Shown here one piece after another: positions 1-5,429 of a DNA stretch of 7,000 bases. How positions within the stretch are numbered: position 1 is the stretch's first letter; each line of letters begins with the position of its first letter. The stretch spans positions 1 through 7,000 of the forward strand of contig SKSV01000157.1 of assembly GCA_007122815.1 (NCBI GenBank), written 5' to 3'. Under the pieces are notes generated by a model that had not been told where the DNA came from, did not search any database, and was given only the letters and a program-made list of their open reading frames with translations. Made by a program: the position numbers and the translations under genes. This stretch comes from Trueperaceae bacterium (GTDB lineage: Bacteria; Deinococcota; Deinococci; Deinococcales; Trueperaceae).

Positions 1-213
1 AAGGCCGGGGGCTCCGGGGGCGGGGGCGGGGGAGGCGTACGTGTGGAACCGGCGGCCTTCATCGTCATCAAGGACGGCGAGTTGAGCGTTCTGGCGGCGC
101 CCGCCAAGCGTGGTGCGCTAGCGGAGATGTTCGAGCACGTACCGGACCTGATCGAGAAGCTCACCGCCGCGAAGCAGCAGAAGGGCTCGACCGAGAAGCA
201 GGCGGGCGAGTAA
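1..213 (+). CDS. GerW/YtfJ-family protein, C-terminal part (5' end outside window)
   Basis: The reading frame enters at base 1 and runs 70 residues to TAA at 211-213, so only the C-terminal part is present. It starts with a glycine-rich stretch (residues 3-12), followed by VRVEPAAFIVIKDGELSVL and then EMFEHVPDLIEKL. This order (poly-Gly, a 'V-P-AF-V' beta strand pair, then 'VPDLIEK') is the hallmark of the C-terminus of the GerW/YtfJ family. The founding member in Bacillus is a sporulation protein linked to spore germination, but relatives occur widely in non-sporulating bacteria, where their role is not settled. The tail is rich in K, Q, E and S and is probably disordered. The next gene converges on it, so nothing here suggests an operon partner downstream. 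I am confident about the family and not about any function. Confidence 0.82.
   Translation, partial: KAGGSGGGGGGGVRVEPAAFIVIKDGELSVLAAPAKRGALAEMFEHVPDLIEKLTAAKQQKGSTEKQAGE
7..32 (+). repeat. Four G5 tracts: putative G-quadruplex / GGGGGC tandem repeat inside the GerW-like gene
   Basis: There are G runs at 7-11, 16-20, 22-26 and 28-32, separated by loops of 4, 1 and 1 bases. This fits the classic G-quadruplex pattern with unusually long tracts and short loops, on the coding strand. It arises because the poly-Gly stretch alternates GGG and GGC codons. The last part is also a short GGGGGC tandem repeat, where gain or loss of one unit would add or remove two glycines in frame. Whether it folds in the cell is not shown. 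Confidence 0.6.
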
Positions 214-218
214 GGCTC

Positions 219-281
219 GCAGCGGCGCAGGGGCGCAGCGACGCGATCCCGTCCAGGGGGCTCCCGTCCTGCGCCCGCTGC
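219..281. terminator. GC-rich inverted repeat between convergent genes, possible weak terminator
   Basis: The 75-bp gap between the GerW-like gene and pfkB contains complementary arms. Bases 231-238 (GGGCGCAG) pair perfectly with 269-276 (CTGCGCCC). A longer pairing of 219-231 with 268-281 is possible with one bulged base. The loop is long (about 30 bases or more), and no T-run follows on either strand. It may form a structure that slows converging transcripts, but it is not a textbook intrinsic terminator. Confidence 0.3.
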
Positions 282-288
282 ACCCGGG

Positions 289-1209
289 TCAGAGCGAGTC
301 GAACAGGCGCTCCACGTCTGCGCGTCGACAGAGCTGCGTGCCGTCGGTCTTGACCGCCGCGGTCCCCGCCGCGACGCCCCAGCGGATGGCCTCCTCCAGC
401 GGCCGGCCGCGTGCCAGCGCCGCGACGATGCCGCCGACCATGCTGTCGCCGGCGCCCACCGCGCTGCGCGCCTGCACGGGCGGCGCTATCACGTGCCAGT
501 GCTCGTCGGCGGTGGTGGCTGTGGCGCCGGCCGGTCCCAGCGACGTGACGACGACGCTCACGCCGTTGCTGTGGATGAGCTCGCGGGCGACGTCACGGAT
601 CTGGTGTTCGCCTTCGATCTCGATCCCGGCGAGCCTCCCGAGCTCGCCGACGTTGGGCTTGATCAAGTAGATCGGCCCCTCGACGCCGCGCTGCAGCGCG
701 CCGTCGCTCGTGTCGAGCACCACCTTGCAGCCTTCCGGCGAGGCCTCGGCGAGGCGCGCGTAGAAGTCCTCAGGTGTCCCTAGGGGCAGGCTGCCGCTCA
801 AGACCAGGTAGCTGGTCCTCGGGTCGAGCCCGGCCACTCTGGCGTGAACCTCCTCCAGCTCGGCTTCGCTCAGTCTCGGGCCGGGCAGGTTGAAGCGGTA
901 CTGGCGGCCGCTCGAGCGCTCGAGAACGGTCAGGTGCTCGCGTGTCTCGCGTTCTATCTGGATGGGTTCGTGGGCGATCCCCGCCTCGTCCAGCAGTCGC
1001 TCGAGGAGGTCGCCCATCAGTCCGCCACGGGTCCACAGGGCGCGCGCCGGCACCCCCAGCTCGTGCAGGACGCGGGCGACGTTCACTCCGCCGCCACCCG
1101 GGTCGAAGGTCCGCGCGTCGCAGCGGAGCTTGCGGTCGGCCACGACATGGTCGGTCGAGGTGCTCAGGTCCACGGCGGGGTTCAGGGTCAGCGTGACGAC
1201 GGTGTCCAT
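289..1209 (-). CDS. pfkB: 6-phosphofructokinase, PfkB (Pfk-2) type
   Basis: A 306-residue ribokinase/PfkB-family sugar-phosphate kinase, expected to phosphorylate fructose 6-phosphate to fructose 1,6-bisphosphate with ATP in the cytoplasm. It resembles E. coli Pfk-2 (309 residues, from memory) along its whole length: KLRC at 27-30, DPGGGGVNVAR at 37-47, SGSLP at 138-142, KPN at 184-186, VGAGDSMVGG at 251-260 and a C-terminal GTQLC. Seen residues include the sugar-site Asp14, Lys27 and Arg90 at the same numbering as Pfk-2, and the catalytic base Asp255 of GAGDS. The GGGGxNVAR form and the ending favour Pfk-2 over FruK (1-phosphofructokinase) or tagatose-6-phosphate kinase, though these relatives remain possible. 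I chose ATG at 1209 because the protein then starts MDTVVTLTLNPAVD, as the family does. Upstream in-frame codons run into comB on the other strand. Only a weak AGG precedes the start. It is divergent from comB. Confidence 0.88.
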   Translation of the reverse strand: MDTVVTLTLNPAVDLSTSTDHVVADRKLRCDARTFDPGGGGVNVARVLHELGVPARALWTRGGLMGDLLERLLDEAGIAHEPIQIERETREHLTVLERSSGRQYRFNLPGPRLSEAELEEVHARVAGLDPRTSYLVLSGSLPLGTPEDFYARLAEASPEGCKVVLDTSDGALQRGVEGPIYLIKPNVGELGRLAGIEIEGEHQIRDVARELIHSNGVSVVVTSLGPAGATATTADEHWHVIAPPVQARSAVGAGDSMVGGIVAALARGRPLEEAIRWGVAAGTAAVKTDGTQLCRRADVERLFDSL

Positions 1210-1289
1210 GGACCTAGGTTCGCACGTGAGCGCGTGGCTCGCCGCGCGATAACCTCGGGCGTGATCGCCGTCAGCCTGCTCGGGTATGA
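1210..1289. promoter_or_regulatory. Divergent intergenic region between pfkB and comB
   Basis: This 80-bp gap must hold the promoters of both outward-facing genes unless a transcript enters from further away. An 8-bp perfect palindrome, ACCTAGGT, lies at 1212-1219, just upstream of the pfkB start, and could be an operator half or chance. No strong -35/-10 pair is visible. On the minus strand a weak CTGACG ... TTATCG pair with 16-base spacing can be drawn. On the plus strand TATGAG at 1285-1290 would suit a leaderless transcript starting near 1297-1302. The promoter assignments are guesses. Confidence 0.35.
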
Positions 1290-2027
1290 GTGCCCTTCGC
1301 GATGAGAGCCGACGTCGCGCTGTTGCCCACGACCGAAGTTCCGGGAACCGTTGTCGTCTTCGACGTACTGCGCATGACCACCACGGCATCGGCGCTGCTC
1401 GCCGCCGGGTTGGAGCGCCTCACGGTGGTGGCCGAGGTCGAGACGGCGCGGGACGTCGCCGCGGCCAGCGGGGCGCTGCTCCTGGGCGAGCGGCACGGGG
1501 TGGCGCTGCCCGGCTTCGACGGCGGCAACTCGCCGCTGCACGCGCCCTCGCTAGCCGAACGCGGTCGGGAGGCGGTGGTGTGCACGACGAACGGCTCCCG
1601 CGCCGTGGAGGCCGCCGCGAGCGCCGAGCGCCTGCTGCTGGGTGCGATCGTCAACGCTGACGCCGTCGCGGCAGCGTTGCTCTCGCAGCCTACCGACGAG
1701 GTACTGCTGATGTGCGCGGGTACGGAGGGGCGGGTGTCGCTGGACGACGCTCTCGGTGCCGCCTGCGTGCTGCGGGCCTTGCAGCGGCGAGGTCGGGAGC
1801 TGTCTCTCAGCGACGCCGCCGCCATGTCTCTGCTGCTGCTCGACGCTTCGGACGATGTCGCCAGGACGCTGGCAGGCGCGTCACACGCCCGCTTCCTGTG
1901 CGGCATCGGGTTCGAACGCGACGTCAGCTACGCCGCGAGGCTCGACCTGCTCGACGTGGTGCCGACGCGCCGTCAGGTGTCACCCGCCCGTTTCGAGCCC
2001 TGGCGCGAAGGCGTGACGCGGTCCTGA
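1290..2027 (+). CDS. comB: 2-phosphosulfolactate phosphatase (ComB family)
   Basis: A 245-residue protein of the ComB family, Mg-dependent enzymes that hydrolyse 2-phospho-3-sulfolactate to 3-sulfolactate and phosphate. That is a step of coenzyme M synthesis in methanogens, and sulfolactate is a product in some bacteria, including sporulating Bacillus. Family blocks appear in order: VVVFDVLRMTTT at 21-32, GERHGVALPGFDGGNSP at 66-82, TTNGSRA at 99-105, CAGTEGRVSLDDALGAA at 142-158 and FLCGIGFERDVSYAARLD at 202-219. Length matches the family. The start is uncertain: GTG at 1290 has only GGG five bases upstream, while ATG at 1302 gives MRADVALLP, which matches the usual N-terminus better but has no ribosome site and would be near-leaderless. 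No ComA or ComC gene is in the window. The stop codon lies 3 bp from that of the convergent peptidase gene, so no terminator separates them. Confidence 0.9.
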   Translation: MPFAMRADVALLPTTEVPGTVVVFDVLRMTTTASALLAAGLERLTVVAEVETARDVAAASGALLLGERHGVALPGFDGGNSPLHAPSLAERGREAVVCTTNGSRAVEAAASAERLLLGAIVNADAVAAALLSQPTDEVLLMCAGTEGRVSLDDALGAACVLRALQRRGRELSLSDAAAMSLLLLDASDDVARTLAGASHARFLCGIGFERDVSYAARLDLLDVVPTRRQVSPARFEPWREGVTRS

Positions 2028-2030
2028 GGT

Positions 2031-3221
2031 CTAGCCCTCCGGAGCCGCGCTCGGGCCCTCGTCGAGGCGCCGCAGGAGCTCGAGCACGAACTCCTCGGTC
2101 CGCTCCACGGTTCCGGGGTCCACGCGCTCCACGGTGTCGCACTCCTGGTGCCAATCCGGGATGACCCCTGCAGGGGTGAGCCCGACGAACGAGAGCGAAG
2201 GCACACCCCGCGCCATGAAGGCCGTGGCGTCGGTATGCAGCGTGGTGTAGGGAAGAGGGTAAGCGTTCAGGTCGGGCCGATCGCGACGGACCGCCTCCGC
2301 GAGCGCCAGCAGCTCGGGCGACGGCTTCAGCGGGAACACCATGCCCTCCACAGAGGTGTAGCAGACGCCGACGCCCTTACCCCCGACGTTGTCGACGCTG
2401 ATCGCCCGCAAGCCCACGAAGCCGTCACGATGAGCTTGCAGGAAGGCCTGCGCTCCGTACGAGCCGACCTCCTCGCAACCGGACGCGAGAGCCACGACCT
2501 CGGTCCGCGCCAGCGGTTCGCGTGCGATGCGCCCAGCCAGGCTGAGCACCACCGCAGCGCCGCTAGCGTTGTCGTTCGCTCCCTGGGTGAAAGGCGTCGT
2601 GTCTGGCTGCAGCGTCACGGCCAGCACCAAGAGGTAGACCGGTGCCAACGCCAGGCTCCAGGGGCGCAGCGTCGCGATGTCGAAGACGCCTGCCAGCGCG
2701 AAGATCACGGTCCCGATGACGAAGGCGGCGACACCCAAAGTGGTGATGGCCCTGAAGGTGCTCAGGCGCCGGGGCGAGGTGAACACCCAAGGCGTCCTGT
2801 GAGTGTCCACGTGACCCACCAGCACGACGGTGAGCTCCGTCTCGCCGCGTGGCGGTACCTGCGCCCACACGTTCTGGCTGTCGCCCTTGCGCACCAGCGC
2901 CCGCAGCGCGTTGGGCCGGAAGTACATCTCCAGGAAGACGGACACCGTGGCCACGCCCATGAGCACCGCCGCGACGGCGGCGCCTACGCGGCCCGCCCAG
3001 AGCGTCAGACCCACGCTCAGGAGCCCCACCATGGCAGCCAGAGCGAAGGGGCGCCAGCCGCTCACGGGCGCCCTGAAGCGCTCCCAGTGGGACTCCAACC
3101 CGAGCTCCTCGAAGCGGTCGCGCACGTATCTCGAGGCTTCACGCTCGTCGTCGGTAGTGGACCCCCGGGGTCCGATCGAGCCGGCCAGGTGGTGGAGGTG
3201 GCGCATAGCGGTGCTCGTCAT
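2031..3221 (-). CDS. Membrane-embedded M28-family zinc aminopeptidase
   Basis: A 396-residue M28 (aminopeptidase Y/S family) metallopeptidase with four predicted membrane helices. All expected two-zinc ligands can be placed: His137 in GHVDTH (with Asp139 as the catalytic-site Asp), the bridging Asp217 in GANDNASG, the general base Glu250 and ligand Glu251 in GCEEVGS, Asp277 in SVDNVGG, and His358 in DWHQECDTVE. Hydrophobic segments lie at about 58-78, 80-99, 157-180 and 187-205, so two hairpins interrupt the peptidase fold, one before and one after the first ligand loop. The active domain would sit on one membrane face; the side is unknown and no signal peptide is seen. It probably trims N-terminal residues from peptides, with specificity unknown. 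ATG at 3221 fits the N-terminus; AGGGA lies only one base upstream, and Met6 is an alternative. The gene is divergent from the redox operon. Confidence 0.85.
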   Translation of the reverse strand: MTSTAMRHLHHLAGSIGPRGSTTDDEREASRYVRDRFEELGLESHWERFRAPVSGWRPFALAAMVGLLSVGLTLWAGRVGAAVAAVLMGVATVSVFLEMYFRPNALRALVRKGDSQNVWAQVPPRGETELTVVLVGHVDTHRTPWVFTSPRRLSTFRAITTLGVAAFVIGTVIFALAGVFDIATLRPWSLALAPVYLLVLAVTLQPDTTPFTQGANDNASGAAVVLSLAGRIAREPLARTEVVALASGCEEVGSYGAQAFLQAHRDGFVGLRAISVDNVGGKGVGVCYTSVEGMVFPLKPSPELLALAEAVRRDRPDLNAYPLPYTTLHTDATAFMARGVPSLSFVGLTPAGVIPDWHQECDTVERVDPGTVERTEEFVLELLRRLDEGPSAAPEG

Positions 3222-3338
3222 GTCCCTGGCAATGATGCCATCTTGGTGGGTCGGTTGCCCATGCCGAGCAGCCTGGAACGTCCCGGCGGCTGCCGCCTAC
3301 AGTGACGGTGACGTTACCGCGACGGTGGAGGGACGCAG
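3222..3338. promoter_or_regulatory. Divergent control region between peptidase gene and redox operon
   Basis: This 117-bp gap serves two divergent transcripts. For the rightward operon a TACAGT box at 3298-3303 fits the TAnnnT -10 pattern. A weak TGGAAC at 3274-3279 sits 18 bases before it, giving a likely start near 3310 and a leader of about 30 bases. The ribosome site GGAGG at 3327-3331 lies 7 bases from ATG 3339 and fixes that start. Next to the peptidase start, TGGCA (3227-3231) and TGCCA (3236-3240) form an inverted repeat with a 4-base centre. The -10 and ribosome site are the better-supported parts. Confidence 0.5.
3302..3319. promoter_or_regulatory. Near-perfect palindrome and tandem GTGACG: candidate operator
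   Basis: CGGTGACGTTACCG at 3306-3319 is a 14-bp palindrome with a single mismatched pair. It overlaps a tandem GTGACG GTGACG repeat at 3302-3313. It lies immediately after the proposed -10 box (3298-3303) and before the ribosome site, where a bound repressor would block transcription. The size and symmetry suit a dimeric regulator such as a GntR-type protein, but no regulator gene is in the window to pair with it. Confidence 0.4.
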
Positions 3339-5429
3339 ATGGCGATGAGCCGCTTGGAGACGCACCCGATACTCTCGATCGGGTCTCGTGAGGACGTCGC
3401 GTTCGCTTGGCACGGTCGGGCCTTCACGGCCAAGGCTGGTGAGGTCATCTCAGCCGCCGTTATGGCTCACGGTGTCACCACCTTCGGGCGGCATCCTCGG
3501 GACGGCAGCCCGCAGGGTCTGTACTGCGCCAACGGCCAGTGCTCGCAGTGCCTCGTGATGGCCGATGGCCGCCCCGTCAAGGCCTGCATGACGACGGTCG
3601 AGGCCGGCATGGAGGTGGCGCCGCTCGAGGGGTTGCCGCAGTTGCCGAGCCTCTCGCGCGCGCCGAAGCTTCGGGAGATCGAACGCCGCGAGGTGCCCGT
3701 CCTGATAGTCGGTGGCGGACCGGCCGGGCTGGCGGCCGCGGCGCAGCTCGGAGAGCACGGGATCGGCACGCTGCTGGTCGACGACAAGGACCGCCTAGGC
3801 GGCAAGCTGGTGCTGCAGACGCACCGCTTCTTCGGCTCGATCAACGCCGTCTACGCGGGCACACGCGGCATCGACATCGCCACCCGCCTGGCGCACCAGG
3901 CGACCGCCTTCGACACCACCGAGGTCTGGCTGCAGAGCACCGCGCTCGCGGTGTTCGGAGACGGCTGGGTAGGGGTGCTGCGAGGTGACGGTCGCTACGT
4001 GCTGGTGAAGCCTCAGGTGCTCCTGGTGGCGGCGGGGGCTCGTGAGCGTGCGCTGACCTTCCGCGGCAACACGCTGCCGGGGGTGTTCGGCGCCGGTGCC
4101 TTCCAGACGCTCGTCAACCGCGACCTCGTGCGTGTCGCCGAGCGCGTCTTCGTCGTCGGTGGCGGCAACGTCGGACTGATCACCGCGTACCACGCGCTGC
4201 AGGCCGGCGTGGAGGTGGCCGGGTTGGTGGAGGCCGCCCCGGCCTGCGGCGGCTACCGCGTCCACCACGACAAGCTCGTGCGCGCCGGGGTGCCGGTGCT
4301 GACGTCCCACACGGTGGTCTCGGCCAACGGCAGCGAGGCGGTGAGCTCGGTGACCATAGCCCGTGTGGACGAGGCCTTCCGGCCCGTCGCCGGCACCGAG
4401 CGCAGCTTCGCTTGCGACGCGGTGTTGGTGGCCGTCGGCCTCGACCCTGTCGACGAGTTCACCGCCAGCGCCCGCGCCGCAGGGATGAGCGTGGTCGCAG
4501 CCGGGGACGCCGACGAGGTCGCGGAGGCGTCGGCCGCGATCTTCGGCGGCAAGATCCGCGGCTTGGAGGTGGCGCGCATGCTCGGCGCCGCGGCCGGCGA
4601 GGTGCCCGTGGACTGGCTGCGCACCGCCGAGGTACTGCGCTCCAAGCCCGGCGCCACGCGCAAGGGTGGCGTGGCCGCCGAGGTGAGCGGCGTCCACCCG
4701 GTGTTCCACTGTGATCAGGAGATCCCCTGCAACCCCTGCACGTCGGTTTGCCCTCAGGGCCTCATCCACATCGACGAGGACGACATCCGGCAGGTTCCCA
4801 CGTACCTTGGAGCGGCGGTTGCCGAGGCCTGCCTGGGATGCGAGAGGTGCGTGCGCATCTGTCCCGGGCTCGCGATCACGCTGGTCGACCCGCGCAAGGA
4901 CGCCGAGAACCCGCTCGTGACCATCCCCTTCGAGTTCGGGACCGAGAGCCTGCGCGAGGGAGAGAGCGTGACCGTGCTGGACGCCGGCGGTGAGGTGCTC
5001 GGCAACGTCGAGGTAGCGCGGGTGCGCCGCGCCGGCCGAGGGGCCGACGGCACCTCGCTCGTGAAGGTCCGCGCGCCCGCCGCGGTCGCTGAGCGCATCG
5101 CCGGTCTGCGGTTGCAGGAGCCGGTCGACGCGTCGGAGCCGGAGCGCTTCACGACAGCGTTGGCCAACGACGACATCGTGTGTCGCTGCGAGCGCGTGCA
5201 GGCGGCAGCGCTGCGCTCCTGCATCGCCGCGGGTGAGCGGGACCTGAACGCCATCAAGGCGCTTACGCGGGCAGGGATGGGCGCTTGCGGCGCGAAGACC
5301 TGCGCTCCGCTGATCGCACGGCTCTTCGTCGATGAGGGCGTACCAGCCTCCGAGGTGACCGCCAACGTACGCAGACCGCTCTTCGTGGAGGTGCCGCTCG
5401 GCTCCTTCGCTGGCATGGACGAGGCGTGA
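3339..5429 (+). CDS. Multi-centre flavoprotein, fused [2Fe-2S]-FAD/NAD-2[4Fe-4S]-Bfd subunit of an amine/imino-acid dehydrogenase
   Basis: A 696-residue electron-transfer subunit. Residues 10-95 form a plant-type [2Fe-2S] domain (Cys63, 68, 71, 83) like HcnA and the SoxA N-terminus. Residues 117-425 are a two-dinucleotide flavoprotein like HcnB/OoxA, with VGGGPAG at 124-130 for FAD and VVGGGNVG at 272-279 for a second nucleotide. Residues 458-512 form an eight-Cys ferredoxin (458, 464, 467, 471, 498, 501, 504, 508) for two [4Fe-4S] clusters. Residues 525-595 are a beta-rich stretch I do not recognise. Residues 610-665 are a Bfd-like [2Fe-2S] domain (Cys615, 617, 650, 655). Every cluster has its full ligand set. 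By analogy it takes electrons from the DAO subunit encoded next door and passes them to a carrier or quinone; no signal peptide or membrane helix is seen, so it is probably cytoplasmic. GGAGG seven bases before ATG 3339 fixes the start. It is often annotated simply as FAD-dependent oxidoreductase or sarcosine oxidase alpha-like. Confidence 0.88.
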   Translation: MAMSRLETHPILSIGSREDVAFAWHGRAFTAKAGEVISAAVMAHGVTTFGRHPRDGSPQGLYCANGQCSQCLVMADGRPVKACMTTVEAGMEVAPLEGLPQLPSLSRAPKLREIERREVPVLIVGGGPAGLAAAAQLGEHGIGTLLVDDKDRLGGKLVLQTHRFFGSINAVYAGTRGIDIATRLAHQATAFDTTEVWLQSTALAVFGDGWVGVLRGDGRYVLVKPQVLLVAAGARERALTFRGNTLPGVFGAGAFQTLVNRDLVRVAERVFVVGGGNVGLITAYHALQAGVEVAGLVEAAPACGGYRVHHDKLVRAGVPVLTSHTVVSANGSEAVSSVTIARVDEAFRPVAGTERSFACDAVLVAVGLDPVDEFTASARAAGMSVVAAGDADEVAEASAAIFGGKIRGLEVARMLGAAAGEVPVDWLRTAEVLRSKPGATRKGGVAAEVSGVHPVFHCDQEIPCNPCTSVCPQGLIHIDEDDIRQVPTYLGAAVAEACLGCERCVRICPGLAITLVDPRKDAENPLVTIPFEFGTESLREGESVTVLDAGGEVLGNVEVARVRRAGRGADGTSLVKVRAPAAVAERIAGLRLQEPVDASEPERFTTALANDDIVCRCERVQAAALRSCIAAGERDLNAIKALTRAGMGACGAKTCAPLIARLFVDEGVPASEVTANVRRPLFVEVPLGSFAGMDEA

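Noticed and set aside
1210..1389. 60-residue N-terminal extension of the PfkB reading frame
   Set aside because: It is arginine-rich, matches no kinase N-terminus, and overlaps the conserved start of comB on the other strand. The family-like start MDTVVTLTLNP is at 1209.
1286..1660. ATG at 1286 opening an alternative frame over comB
   Set aside because: The translation is a run of R and G typical of a shifted high-GC frame. The frame opening at 1290/1302 carries all ComB blocks.
2148..3305. Long plus-strand open frame (385 codons) across the peptidase gene
   Set aside because: It is an antisense shadow of the M28 gene: rich in R, H, Q and G with no recognisable motif, while the opposite frame has a complete zinc-ligand set.
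3795..4769. Long minus-strand open frame (324 codons) inside the flavoprotein gene
   Set aside because: Its composition (H, A, G, R) and lack of motifs mark it as a high-GC antisense shadow. The sense frame contains two Rossmann motifs and cluster cysteines.
3339..5429. Reading the large subunit as sarcosine oxidase alpha or a formate dehydrogenase/glutamate synthase beta-like protein
   Set aside because: There is no folate-binding GcvT domain as in SoxA. The combination of an N-terminal HcnA-like [2Fe-2S], a DAO partner and a C-terminal Bfd domain points to the HcnB/OoxA/proline dehydrogenase group instead.
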